64,000 nt of DNA, taken from the NCBI RefSeq assembly GCF_900187065.1, contig NZ_LT906483.1:3286001-3350000 (forward strand), read 5' to 3'. The notes beneath the pieces are model-generated. The model was not told where the DNA came from and searched no databases. It was given only the letters and a program-made list of their open reading frames with translations. Numbering within the stretch: position 1 is the first letter of the stretch; every line of letters starts with the position of its first letter. Of the stretch, positions 9,113 to 17,087 are shown in pieces. The position numbers and the translations under genes are program-made. The stretch comes from Mycolicibacterium thermoresistibile (GTDB taxonomy: Bacteria > Actinomycetota > Actinomycetes > Mycobacteriales > Mycobacteriaceae).

Positions 9113-10341
9113 TCCGCGGCGGGTGTACGCGACGCCGCCGGCCGGCGGGCGAAGTCCGGCGTGCGTTCCGAGAACGGCCCTCCGGTGAGGACGAACCCGG
9201 CGAGCTTGCGCGGCAGCGCACTTCGGCCGATCCGCGACATCAGCCGCCCCGGGCGCGGCGCAGCGTCGGCGGCCGGGGCCGCCAGGAGCTCCCGGAGCCG
9301 CCGGTGCATGAGCTGCTGCACCGTCTGGGTGAGGACGGTGGGGAGCGCTCGCCGAACCTGTACCCGGGCCAGGTGCCGGGTGGACAACGTGCCCTCGCGC
9401 AGGGGGCCCGCGATGATCCGGGCAGCCGCCACGGCGTCGGCGATCGCGAGGTTCACCCCGATCCCGCCGGCCGGCGACATCGCGTGCGCCGCGTCGCCGA
9501 TGAACAGGATGCCGTCGCTGAACCATCGGCGCAGCCGATTCAGTCGCACATCAAGCAGTTTGACGTCGTCAAGGGATTCGAGCTCGGCGACCCGGCCGGC
9601 CAGGGCGGGAACCAGTTCCGCCACGTCGCGACGCAGCGCCTCGATGCCTCGTGCCCGCAGTTCGGCATCGCGGCCTTTGGGGATCAGATAGCCGATCTGG
9701 TAGTAGTCACCCCGGTCGACCATCGCACACCGGTGCCCGATGTGGGAGACCCCGGAGAGTTCGGCGGGGTCGTCGGGACAGCGGGGCAACCGGAACCACC
9801 ACACGTCCATCGGGACATCGAAGGTGCGCAGCCGCAGATCCAGCGCGCTGCGCAACGCCGACCAGCGTCCGTCACAGGCAACCGTCAAGGCGGCGGGCAT
9901 CTCCCGGATCGCACCGTCGGGCCCGCGGTACCGGACCCCGGTGACGGCCCCTCGGTCCCGGATCGGGCCGACCACCTCGGTACCGCGCAACAGCCGGAAG
10001 GACGGCTCGCGTGCGGCCGCGTCCGCCAGCGTCTCCAGAAAGTCCCATTGCGGCACCACCCCGACGAACGGCCGGCCGGTGCGCACGCCGTCGACGGTGT
10101 CGAGCGGGTGCAGGAACGGTTCCAACTGCTCGGACAACCCGAGATCCGACATCAGCCTGCGGGTGCTTCGGTGCACGGTGTCGCCGCGGAAGTCGCGCAG
10201 GAAATCGGCATGCTTCTCCATCACGGTCACCGCGATCCCGGCGCGCGCGAGTAACAACCCGAGCACCATCCCGGCCGGTCCGCCCCCGGCGATGACGCAT
10301 GTCGCCTGCGGGGCGTCGAGGTGGTCTGTCGTTTCGTTCAC
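9079..10341 (-). CDS. FAD-dependent aromatic-type monooxygenase (group A)
   Basis: A roughly 420-residue single-component flavin monooxygenase of the PHBH fold. Seen are GGGPAG at 19-24, the mid-protein CDGRWS FAD/NAD(P)H motif, and IGDAAHAMSP with Asp283. The start is uncertain. A GTG at 10341 follows AAAGGA at a somewhat long distance, while an in-frame ATG at 10368 has no ribosome site but would leave only 8 bases after the PPE stop. The same frame runs further upstream through the PPE gene, which is not credible as protein. It may hydroxylate a phenolic or quinone-like compound related to the neighbouring ring-degradation genes. It follows the PPE gene in the same direction and could be read from that promoter. 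Confidence 0.75.
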   Translation of the reverse strand: MNETTDHLDAPQATCVIAGGGPAGMVLGLLLARAGIAVTVMEKHADFLRDFRGDTVHRSTRRLMSDLGLSEQLEPFLHPLDTVDGVRTGRPFVGVVPQWDFLETLADAAAREPSFRLLRGTEVVGPIRDRGAVTGVRYRGPDGAIREMPAALTVACDGRWSALRSALDLRLRTFDVPMDVWWFRLPRCPDDPAELSGVSHIGHRCAMVDRGDYYQIGYLIPKGRDAELRARGIEALRRDVAELVPALAGRVAELESLDDVKLLDVRLNRLRRWFSDGILFIGDAAHAMSPAGGIGVNLAIADAVAAARIIAGPLREGTLSTRHLARVQVRRALPTVLTQTVQQLMHRRLRELLAAPAADAAPRPGRLMSRIGRSALPRKLAGFVLTGGPFSERTPDFARRPAASRTPAADQSTDPPVAAW

Positions 10342-10376
10342 GGTGCTGTGCAGTTCCTTTCGGTCCATGCGCGGGC

Positions 10377-11966
10377 TCAGTTCGGCTCGGCCGGCCGGTG
10401 GGCCCGGTCGGTGGGTGACGACGGTTCTGTCGGGTCGCCCGGTGTGATCTCGGCGTGCGGGACGGATCCCCGGGTGCGGCTGATTCGACCGGCGCCGCCC
10501 AGCACCCGGATACCCGCAGCGGACGGGGCCGTGGCCGCCGACATCGACGCCGGCTGCTGATGTTCGTGGCGGTGGCCGTGAAGACCGTCCTTCTGTCCGC
10601 GTCGCCGCCGGATCGGCGCCGATTCGCGTGCGGCCGCCGCCGCTGCTGCGCTTCCGGCCGGCTCCACAATCGAGGCCGCCCTCCTCGCTCCCGCGCTTCG
10701 GCGTGCGACGCCGGGAGCGGGCTGCGCGGCGATCAGATACGGAGGTCCGGATGTGCCGACCGGCGGTGCGGAATGCGGAGCGGGCGGCACGGAATGACCG
10801 GCGGGAGGCGGGGAACCCGCACCGCCCGGAGCCGTCCCGGTGGTCGGCGCCGCCGACCCGGTCGGCGCAGGTGGCGCGCTCGAGCCGGAGGGCAGCGACG
10901 GTCCCCCGGCCGGTACCGGGGCGGCCGACGCGCCGCCGTCGGCTGCGGGAACCGCGGTCAGGCCGGCCAGCCCCGCCAAACCGCTCAGGCCCGCCCACAC
11001 GCCGGCGAGACCGCCCAACGCGGCGACGGCCACCGGGAGCAACGCGGGCATCAGCGGCACCAGCTGGGCCAGCATCCCCGAGACCGCGACGGTCGTGTGG
11101 ACGACACCGGTGAACAGGAGGTAGACGAGGACGGGAAACAGGTAGGCGGGGTTGGAGAGGCCCATCAGCAGAAAGCTCATGATGGTGGCCATCGGCGGGC
11201 CGTCGCCGGTGGCGCCCGGCAGCAGCGGTGCGAGCAGGGTGCCCAGGAGCCCGTCGGGCAGCGCGTCGGCGAAACCCGGCGGGAACAGCGGCGCGAACAG
11301 CCGATCGATCAATTCGTTGATCTCGTCGAGCAGGGTCCGCGACTCCGCGGCCCTGAGTTCGGCGGTGACGTGCGCCCCGGTGATCGCCGCGGTCGCGGAT
11401 TCACCCGTTCCCGCACCCAGGATCGGCGGCGGGGCGACGGTGCGCGGTGTCGCGCTCACCGCCGCAGAGGCGACGGCCTCGTAGGTCGCCATGGTGGTGG
11501 CGGCCTGGATCCACATCCGGGCGTAGTCGGCCTCGTTCACCGCGATCGGAATCGTGTTGACGCCGAAGAAGTTGGTGGCGACCAGGGCCGCGTGGGTGGT
11601 CCGGTTCGCGGTCAGTTCGGCCATGGTCGGCATGGCCGCCAGGGCCGAGGCGTGGGCCGCGGCGGCGGCCTCGAGCTGGGCACCGGCCGCGGCGGCGGCC
11701 GCCGCGGTGTCGGTGAGCCAGAACAGATAGGGCCCGTGCGCCGCGGCATACGCGTCTGCGCCGACGCCCTCCCACGCCGTGGCGCAGGTCTGGCTCACCA
11801 CGGCGGCCAACTCGACGGCCGCGGCCCGATACTCGTCGCTCAACATGCGCCAGGCATCGGCCGCAGCGGACAGCGCACCCGGGCCGGGGCCGGTGCGCAG
11901 CAGCGTCGAATGAACCTCGGGCGGCAGCGCCATCCATATCGGAGCGGGCCCTATCGGAGCGGGCAT
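10377..11966 (-). CDS. PPE family protein
   Basis: A 529-residue PPE protein, a mycobacterial surface or secreted class exported by ESX (type VII) systems. The Pro-Pro-Glu is at 15-17 within MALPPEVHS. The WxG turn is Trp65 ([10 protein letters not shown]), and the conserved block [10 protein letters not shown] with [11 protein letters not shown] completes the ~180-residue PPE domain. The rest is hydrophobic, then Pro/Ala/Gly-rich, ending in an unusual charged tail. GGGAGG lies 7 bases before the ATG. The N-terminus resembles M. tuberculosis PPE3 as I remember it. No PE partner gene is adjacent. A Zur-like box 49 bases upstream suggests induction in zinc limitation. Family is certain; role is inferred. 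Confidence 0.9.
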   Translation of the reverse strand: MPAPIGPAPIWMALPPEVHSTLLRTGPGPGALSAAADAWRMLSDEYRAAAVELAAVVSQTCATAWEGVGADAYAAAHGPYLFWLTDTAAAAAAAGAQLEAAAAAHASALAAMPTMAELTANRTTHAALVATNFFGVNTIPIAVNEADYARMWIQAATTMATYEAVASAAVSATPRTVAPPPILGAGTGESATAAITGAHVTAELRAAESRTLLDEINELIDRLFAPLFPPGFADALPDGLLGTLLAPLLPGATGDGPPMATIMSFLLMGLSNPAYLFPVLVYLLFTGVVHTTVAVSGMLAQLVPLMPALLPVAVAALGGLAGVWAGLSGLAGLAGLTAVPAADGGASAAPVPAGGPSLPSGSSAPPAPTGSAAPTTGTAPGGAGSPPPAGHSVPPAPHSAPPVGTSGPPYLIAAQPAPGVARRSAGARRAASIVEPAGSAAAAAAARESAPIRRRRGQKDGLHGHRHEHQQPASMSAATAPSAAGIRVLGGAGRISRTRGSVPHAEITPGDPTEPSSPTDRAHRPAEPN

Positions 11967-12014
11967 CGGCCGGCCTCCCTCGCCAGTCGTGGATCGGTGC
12001 GGCGGCCACGTTAA

Positions 12015-12029
12015 TGGAAATGATTTTCA
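12015..12029. promoter_or_regulatory. Probable Zur (FurB) box upstream of the PPE gene
   Basis: TGGAAATGATTTTCA is a 15-base palindrome with one mismatch, set in an AT-rich patch (12011-12040) of otherwise GC-rich DNA. It closely matches the TGAAAAT-centred zinc uptake regulator box of mycobacteria as I recall it. It lies 49 bases upstream of the PPE start, where a repressor would cover the promoter. In M. tuberculosis Zur controls ESX-3 and some PPE genes, which fits. Confidence 0.65.
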
Positions 12030-12192
12030 CTTTCAATAGCGATGGCGAGGTCGATGACCCACGACGACGAGAGGTGGAGACGAACTCAGGGCACCGCGGG
12101 GCCTCGATTCATCCGCGAAGCGACGCCCCTCGGTTCTCGGCACCGGCAGCCACCCGCGGACGGCCGATCCGAGCCCCGGTGGCGCCGGCGGG

Positions 12193-12210
12193 CCGCCCAC
12201 CTGCGGGCGG
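12193..12210 (-). terminator. Possible hairpin terminator after meaB
   Basis: CCGCCC and GGGCGG form a 6-base stem with a 6-base loop, 20 bases past the meaB stop. No T-run follows, as is usual for mycobacteria. It is the only hairpin noted in the 264-base gap between the meaB stop and the PPE start, apart from the Zur-like palindrome. Confidence 0.35.
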
Positions 12211-12230
12211 TCGACCGATCAGACGCGCGG

Positions 12231-13106
12231 TCAGTCCGGCCGCGTGAACAGCTGTGCGGCAGCGGAATACGGATCCCGGCGGCCGTCGGCCACCTGTTCG
12301 GCCAGGCGATCCAGGTCGGGGTGGTTGCGCAGCTGCGTCTGGGCCAGCGAGAGGATCTGGGTGCGGGCACGAGCGCGGCGCCGGTCGGCGGTGTCGGTGT
12401 CGGCACGCGGGTGACCGTCGATGGCGGCGATCAGCTCGGGCAGCCCTTCCCCTTGCACCGCAACGAGTTTGAGCACCGGCAGGTGGGTCTCCATCCGCAG
12501 GTCCCGCGCGGTCTGATCGGCCCCGTCCCGGTCGGCCTTGTTCACCACCACCAGATCGGCGACCTCGAGCAGGCCGGCCTTGGCCGCCTGCACCGCGTCA
12601 CCCGCGCCGGGGTTGACAATCACCACGGTCGGATCGGCGATCGCGGCGATCTCGATCTCGGACTGACCCACCCCGACGCTCTCCAGCACGACCAGGTCGA
12701 AATCCAGTGCCGCCAGCAGTCTGATGGCGGCAGGCACCGCCGCGGCCAGGCCGCCGAGATGTCCGCGGGTGGCGACCGACCGGATCAACACGTCCGGATC
12801 GTTGATGTGGGCGGCCATCCGGATCCGGTCGCCGAGCAACGCCCCGCCGCTGTAGGGCGAGGACGGATCGACGGCCAGCACCGCGACCCGCCGGCCCCGC
12901 TCCCGGTAGGCCCCCACCAGGGCCCCCACCGTCGTCGACTTGCCCGCCCCGGGCGGTCCGGTGATCCCGATGACCCGGGGTGGCGCCGTCTCGCCCAGCG
13001 CGGCGAGCACCTCGTCCCGACGCGGCCCCTCCACCAGGCTCAGCAACCGTCCGGCGGCGCGGATCGACCCGCTGCGCGCCGCCGTGACGAGCTCGTGGAT
13101 GTTCAT
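12231..13106 (-). CDS. meaB: MeaB/MMAA-type GTPase chaperone of a B12-dependent acyl-CoA mutase
   Basis: A 291-residue G3E-family P-loop GTPase. MeaB proteins load and protect adenosylcobalamin in methylmalonyl-CoA mutase-type enzymes, using GTP hydrolysis to gate cofactor transfer. The Walker A motif GPPGAGKST is at 50-58. Downstream come the AVDPSSPYSGGALLGDR segment, the ESVGVGQSE switch region typical of MeaB, and the base-specificity motif VNKAD. The ATG at 13106 is chosen because the protein then begins directly with the family-like helix MNIHELVTAAR; sequence further upstream is the thiolase gene in another frame. It lies 11 bases after the thiolase stop. A mutase large and small subunit at 21.9-23.9 kb is the likely client. 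Confidence 0.85.
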   Translation of the reverse strand: MNIHELVTAARSGSIRAAGRLLSLVEGPRRDEVLAALGETAPPRVIGITGPPGAGKSTTVGALVGAYRERGRRVAVLAVDPSSPYSGGALLGDRIRMAAHINDPDVLIRSVATRGHLGGLAAAVPAAIRLLAALDFDLVVLESVGVGQSEIEIAAIADPTVVIVNPGAGDAVQAAKAGLLEVADLVVVNKADRDGADQTARDLRMETHLPVLKLVAVQGEGLPELIAAIDGHPRADTDTADRRRARARTQILSLAQTQLRNHPDLDRLAEQVADGRRDPYSAAAQLFTRPD

Positions 13107-13117
13107 CACTGCGCAGC

Positions 13118-14290
13118 TTACGGAGCGGGCACCTCGATCACCGTCGCCGAGCCCATTCCGCCGCCCGCACACATCGCGGCCACACCGACACCTCCCCCGC
13201 GCCTGCGCAATTCGTGTACCAGGGTCACCAGCATGCGCGCACCGGTCGCCGCCACCGGGTGGCCGAGCGAGCAACCGCTGCCGTTGGGATTGACCCGGTC
13301 CGGATCCAGGTCGAGCAGTTTGACGGTCGCCACGCACATCGACGCGAACGCCTCGTTGATCTCGAACAGGTCCACATCGGCCAGTGACATCCGGGCCTTC
13401 GCCAGCGCTTTCGGTATGGCCTCGACCGGGGCCAGCCCGGTGGCCGCCGGATCGACCCCGACCGACGTCCACGACTTGATGACGGCCAGCACCGGCAGGC
13501 CGAGCCGATCGCTGGCGATCGTCAGGACCGCCGCACCGTCGTTGGCGCCGCACGCGTTTCCCGCGGTGATCGAGAACCCCTCGATCTCGGGGTGCAGCGG
13601 CTTGAGTGCGGCCAGTTTCTCCAGGGTGGTGTCGCGGCGCGGATGCTCGTCGGTGTCGAACAGGCCGTGTGGGGTATCGATCGGCACGATCTCGTTCTTG
13701 AACCGGCCCTCGTCGATGGCCGCGATCGCCTTGCGGTGCGATCCCAGCGCCCATTCGTCCATCTCCTGCCGGCTCACCCCGGCCTGCACCGCGGCGTTCC
13801 AGCCGACGGTGATCGACATGTCCATGTTCGGGGCGTCGGCGCGGTCCGGATGGGTGGGCGGAAACCACGGCACCCAGTCGCCCTCGTGGCCCCCGCCGCT
13901 CGGGCCTCCACCCTGTCGGCGGACGAACCGGGGCGAGGTGGACGCCGAGTTCACCCCGCCGGCGATGACGAGGTGATCCATTCCGGCGCGCACCCCGGCC
14001 GCGGCGGTCTGCACCGCCCCCTGCCCGGCCGCGCAGTGCCGGTTGATCGCCAGCCCCGGCACCGCGGTCAGCCCGGCCGTGATCGCCGCGTGCCGGGCGA
14101 TGACACCGCCGCCGTAGAGCCCCTCGCCGAGGATGACGTCGTCGATCGGGCCCGGCACGTCGCCGAGGTCCGCCACCGCCGCTCCCACCACATGCTCGGC
14201 GAGTCGGTAGCCGTCGGTGTCCCGCAGGGTGCCCTTCCCGGCGGTGCCGATCGGGGTGCGCAACGCGGAGACGATGACCGCTTCAGGCAT
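13118..14290 (-). CDS. Thiolase-family acyl-CoA acetyltransferase
   Basis: A 390-residue thiolase that would cleave a 3-ketoacyl-CoA with CoA to give acetyl- or propionyl-CoA, the last step of a beta-oxidation round. The acyl-accepting cysteine is Cys86 in NRHCAAGQ. The C-terminal half has the GSGCSLGHPVAATGAR histidine motif and the second catalytic cysteine in MCAGGGMGS. The ATG at 14290 begins the standard thiolase strand MPEAVIVSALRTPIG. The operator-like palindrome at 14317-14331 sits between it and the divergent SDR gene. It precedes meaB in one unit. It does not match my memory of the steroid thiolases FadA5 or FadA6, so the chain-specific role is open. Confidence 0.85.
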   Translation of the reverse strand: MPEAVIVSALRTPIGTAGKGTLRDTDGYRLAEHVVGAAVADLGDVPGPIDDVILGEGLYGGGVIARHAAITAGLTAVPGLAINRHCAAGQGAVQTAAAGVRAGMDHLVIAGGVNSASTSPRFVRRQGGGPSGGGHEGDWVPWFPPTHPDRADAPNMDMSITVGWNAAVQAGVSRQEMDEWALGSHRKAIAAIDEGRFKNEIVPIDTPHGLFDTDEHPRRDTTLEKLAALKPLHPEIEGFSITAGNACGANDGAAVLTIASDRLGLPVLAVIKSWTSVGVDPAATGLAPVEAIPKALAKARMSLADVDLFEINEAFASMCVATVKLLDLDPDRVNPNGSGCSLGHPVAATGARMLVTLVHELRRRGGGVGVAAMCAGGGMGSATVIEVPAP

Positions 14291-14316
14291 GGATGTACTC
14301 CCTCTCCGAACCGAGT

Positions 14317-14331
14317 GAGAATGATATTCTC
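14317..14331. promoter_or_regulatory. Operator-like palindrome (site A)
   Basis: GAGAAT-GAT-ATTCTC has two perfect 6-base arms and a 3-base centre. It lies between the divergent thiolase and SDR starts, 27 bases from the thiolase and 39 from the SDR start. The same arms recur at 19360-19378, and a half-site form appears at 23.9 and 24.05 kb. A shared TetR-like regulator is inferred; its gene is not in the window. Confidence 0.6.
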
Positions 14332-14369
14332 TCGTGTCGAGAGTATCGGTTGCACGAAGGGGAAACCAC

Positions 14370-15134
14370 ATGCAGATCGCCGGAAGCGCGGCCCTCGTCG
14401 TCGGTGGCGCCGGGGGGCTCGGTGAAGCCACGGTGCGCCGCCTGCACGCCGCCGGTGCGAAAGTGGTCGTGGCCGACCTCGCCGACGAACGGGGCGGCGA
14501 GCTCGAGAAGGAGCTGGGTGTGCGGTACGTCCGCACCGACGCCACCTCCGAGCAGGACGTGCTGGCGGCCATCGCCGAAGCCGAATCCCTGGGCCCGCTT
14601 CGCATCTCGGTGGACACCCACGGCGGTCCGGCCGGCGGCGGGCGGCTGGTCGGCAAGGACGGCTCCCCGCTCGGCCTGGAGGCGTTCGAGACGACGATCA
14701 AGTACTACCTGACCGCGGTGTTCAACATCATGCGGCTGACCGCCGCGGCGATCGGCCGCACCGAACCGCTCGAGGAGGGCGGCCGCGGCGTCATCGTCAA
14801 CACCGCCTCGATCGCGGGGTATGAGGGTCAGATCGGGCAGCTCCCCTACGCCGCCGCCAAGGGCGGGGTGATCGGGATGACGCTCAACGCCGCTCGCGAC
14901 CTGTCCCCGCTGGGCATCCGCGTCGTCACCATCGCGCCGGGCACCATCAACACCCCGGCCTACGGTCAGCACGCCGATCAACTCGAGGCGTACTGGGGTC
15001 CGCAGGTGCCGTTCCCCAAGCGGATGGGCCGGTCCACCGAATACGCCCAGCTCGCCCAGAGCATCATCGAGAACGACTACCTCAACGGCGAGATCATCCG
15101 CCTCGACGGGGCGCTGCGCTTCCCGCCCAAGTGA
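14370..15134 (+). CDS. SDR-family dehydrogenase, HSD10 (3-hydroxyacyl-CoA dehydrogenase type 2)-like
   Basis: A 254-residue short-chain dehydrogenase most like HSD10, which oxidises short branched 3-hydroxyacyl-CoAs with NAD+. The cofactor loop is VGGAGGLG (11-18). Ser147 (VNTASIAG), Tyr160 and Lys164 (PYAAAKGG) form the catalytic set, and the end LNGEIIRLDGALR is HSD10-like. Two features are odd. The usual NAG after strand 4 is replaced by DTHGG, and the tetrad asparagine position appears to be Tyr113 (KYYLTAVFN). The ATG at 14370 is preferred over one at 14334 because GAAGGGG precedes it and the upstream codons run into the operator. It is divergent from the thiolase, its natural next enzyme. 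Confidence 0.85.
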   Translation: MQIAGSAALVVGGAGGLGEATVRRLHAAGAKVVVADLADERGGELEKELGVRYVRTDATSEQDVLAAIAEAESLGPLRISVDTHGGPAGGGRLVGKDGSPLGLEAFETTIKYYLTAVFNIMRLTAAAIGRTEPLEEGGRGVIVNTASIAGYEGQIGQLPYAAAKGGVIGMTLNAARDLSPLGIRVVTIAPGTINTPAYGQHADQLEAYWGPQVPFPKRMGRSTEYAQLAQSIIENDYLNGEIIRLDGALRFPPK

Positions 15135-15145
15135 GCATTCCGAGG

Positions 15146-15194
15146 GATTTCGGCGTGCGTACGGTCGCTCACCGACCGTACGCACGCCGAAATC
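15146..15194. terminator. Perfect 22-bp inverted repeat between convergent genes
   Basis: Bases 15146-15167 and 15173-15194 are exact reverse complements with a 5-base loop (CTCAC). The hairpin fills the 64-base gap between the SDR stop and the enoyl-CoA hydratase stop. A transcript from either side would form the same stem, so it is probably a bidirectional terminator or mRNA 3'-end stabiliser. There is no long T-run. Confidence 0.75.
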
Positions 15195-15198
15195 GCAG

Positions 15199-15966
15199 TC
15201 AGTTCCTGCGGGCGTTGAGGCCGGCGACGATGTTGCGGAAGTCCTCGGTCTCGAAGGACTGGGCTTCGGCGGTGTTGCCGTAGTCCAGGGTGGCCATCAC
15301 GGCCCTCTCCATGTGGATGTTCAGCAGCCGCTTGGTCGCCTCGAGCGCCTGCCGGGGCATCCTGCTCATCTTCCGGGCCGCCGCGACCGCATCGGCGACC
15401 GGATCCTCCGACAGATGATTGGCCAGCCCCAACTCCACCGCGCGCTGCGCCGGGATCCGGGCCCCGGTCAGCGCGTACTCCTTGGCCAACAGCAGGCTGA
15501 TGTGCAGCGGCCAGGTGATCGGTCCGCCGTCGGCGGCCACCAGCCCGACCTGGACATGCGGGTCGGCCAGATAGGCGTCCGGGGCGATGTAGACGATGTC
15601 GCTCAATGCCACCAGGCTGCAACCCAATCCGACGGCCGGCCCGTTCACCGCGGCCACCACCGGAACCCGGCACCGGGTCATGCCGAGCACGATCTCCCGG
15701 CCGTGCTGCAACGTCTTGGCCCGCAATCGCGGATCCTCACCGAGTTCGGCGAGGTAGGCGTAATCCCCGCCGGCGGAGAAGGCCCGGCCGGCGCCGGTGA
15801 GGACCGCCGCGCGGGCGTCATAGTCCTCGCTGAGCCGGTCCCACAGCTTCGCCAGACCCTCGTGCAGCGGGTCGTTGACGGCGTTGAGCGCATCGGGCCG
15901 GTTCAGCGTGATGATCCGGATATCACCGTCGGCTCGGACGTCGATTTCCGGTGGCATGTCATACAT
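15199..15966 (-). CDS. Enoyl-CoA hydratase/isomerase family protein
   Basis: A 255-residue crotonase-fold protein that would hydrate an enoyl-CoA or isomerise its double bond. The oxyanion-hole motifs are FSAGGDYAYL near 63-72 and NGPAVGLGCSL near 105-115. A hydratase glutamate at the second site is not obvious (the region reads IVYIAPDAYLADPHVQVGL), so isomerase, hydrolase or lyase activity is also possible. GGAGG lies before the ATG at 15966; an in-frame ATG three codons later is the alternative. It is the last gene of the FadD, acyl-CoA dehydrogenase pair, hydratase unit on the minus strand. It is separated from the dehydrogenase stop by the 25-base dispersed repeat. Confidence 0.82.
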   Translation of the reverse strand: MYDMPPEIDVRADGDIRIITLNRPDALNAVNDPLHEGLAKLWDRLSEDYDARAAVLTGAGRAFSAGGDYAYLAELGEDPRLRAKTLQHGREIVLGMTRCRVPVVAAVNGPAVGLGCSLVALSDIVYIAPDAYLADPHVQVGLVAADGGPITWPLHISLLLAKEYALTGARIPAQRAVELGLANHLSEDPVADAVAAARKMSRMPRQALEATKRLLNIHMERAVMATLDYGNTAEAQSFETEDFRNIVAGLNARRN

Positions 15967-15978
15967 TCGGTGTCCTCC

Positions 15979-16003
15979 GCTCTTCGCGCAAGCGCTCATC
16001 GCA
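15979..16003. repeat. Single copy of the 25-base stop-codon-linked repeat
   Basis: These 25 bases, beginning GCTCTTCGCGCAAGCGCTCA, are identical to the third unit of the tandem array at 20765-20860 plus the bases beyond it. On the minus strand the element contains the stop codon of the upstream acyl-CoA dehydrogenase (TGA at 15998-15996) and ends just before the ribosome site of the next gene. It contains the imperfect palindrome GCGCTTGCGC. Confidence 0.8.
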
Positions 16004-17087
16004 TTGTCAGCCCCAGGATTCGGCCGGCGATGATGTTCTTCTGGATCTGCGAGGTGCCGCCCATCACGCTCTGCGCCCGGCTGTAGAGGTAGGCGGCCAG
16101 CATTTCGGGGTCCCGGGTCCCGCTGACGGCCAGCGCCGCATGCCCCACCGACTGCTCGGTCCAGGTCATCAGCAACTTGTCCAGCGATCCCTGCGGACCG
16201 TGCTGGATGCCGTCGAGTTGTTCGGAGAGCCGGCGGCGCACATGCAGGCGCAGCATCTCGGCCTCCACCGCCGCCCACACCAGTTCCTCCGGTGGACGGC
16301 CCTCGACCCGGTCCGCCATCTGCCGCACCAGCTTTCCGTACCGCGCCGAGTAGCCCAGGGTGGACGGTTCGCGTTCGTGGCTCACCACGGTCATGGCCAG
16401 CTTCCAGCCCTCGCCGGGTTCACCGACCATCTGGTCCGCCGGCGCGACCGCACCGTCGAACGTCACCTGTCCGAATTCGGTGGTGACACCGTTGATCATC
16501 TTCAGCGGCCGCTGCTGGACCCCGGGTTGGTGCATGTCGACGATGAACGCCGAGATGCCCTTGTGCTTGGGGACGTTCTTGTCGGTGCGGGCCAGCACCA
16601 GACACCAGTCGGCCACGTCGGAGTAACTGGTCCAGATCTTGTGGCCGTTGATGACCCAGTGGTCACCCTCGCGGGTCGCGGTGGTGGTCAGCGACGCCAG
16701 GTCGGAACCCGCTCCGGGCTCGGAGAAGCCCTGGCACCAGCGCTCGGTGCCGTTGATCATCCCCGGCAGGAAGCGCTGTTGCAGTTCCTCGCTGCCGTGG
16801 TGACCGAGGCCGACGACCAGATAGCCCAGGCTGGGCCGCGGCGGTGCACCCGCCCGGGCCAGCTCCTCGTCGACGATGACGTCGTACACCGGCGGCAGGT
16901 CCTGCCCGCCGTACTCCTTCGGCCATGAGGTGCCGAAGAAGCCGGCCTGATACAGCGCCTGATGCCACTCGCCCTGTTTGGCCCAGTAGTCGTCCCCGGA
17001 CGCGGTGAAGGCGGCGGCGTTGTCGGCCAACCAGTTCCGCAACCGTTGGCGGAACGCCGCTTCGTCGGGTGAATCACGAAAATCCAA
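15996..17087 (-). CDS. Acyl-CoA dehydrogenase, large-type subunit of a paired enzyme
   Basis: A 363-residue acyl-CoA dehydrogenase that would introduce a C2-C3 double bond into an acyl-CoA using FAD. Signatures are CQGFSEPGAGSDLASL near 118-133, WVINGHKIWTSYSDVADW near 143-160 and the C-terminal GGTSQIQKNIIAGRILGL. The frame has a TTG start at 17087 after GGAGG, and 14 bases overlap the preceding acyl-CoA dehydrogenase gene. The two adjacent, overlapping, non-identical genes recall the alpha2-beta2 FadE pairs of mycobacterial steroid catabolism (FadE28-FadE29, FadE26-FadE27), where each active site is shared. It is therefore probably a heterotetramer with the next gene, acting on a bulky or branched acyl-CoA. 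Confidence 0.85.
   Translation of the reverse strand: MDFRDSPDEAAFRQRLRNWLADNAAAFTASGDDYWAKQGEWHQALYQAGFFGTSWPKEYGGQDLPPVYDVIVDEELARAGAPPRPSLGYLVVGLGHHGSEELQQRFLPGMINGTERWCQGFSEPGAGSDLASLTTTATREGDHWVINGHKIWTSYSDVADWCLVLARTDKNVPKHKGISAFIVDMHQPGVQQRPLKMINGVTTEFGQVTFDGAVAPADQMVGEPGEGWKLAMTVVSHEREPSTLGYSARYGKLVRQMADRVEGRPPEELVWAAVEAEMLRLHVRRRLSEQLDGIQHGPQGSLDKLLMTWTEQSVGHAALAVSGTRDPEMLAAYLYSRAQSVMGGTSQIQKNIIAGRILGLTMR

Noticed and set aside
10342..10998. Longer N-terminus for the flavin monooxygenase
   Set aside because: The open frame continues upstream, but that DNA encodes the PPE C-terminal region in another frame and the extension is Arg/Gly-rich without family similarity.
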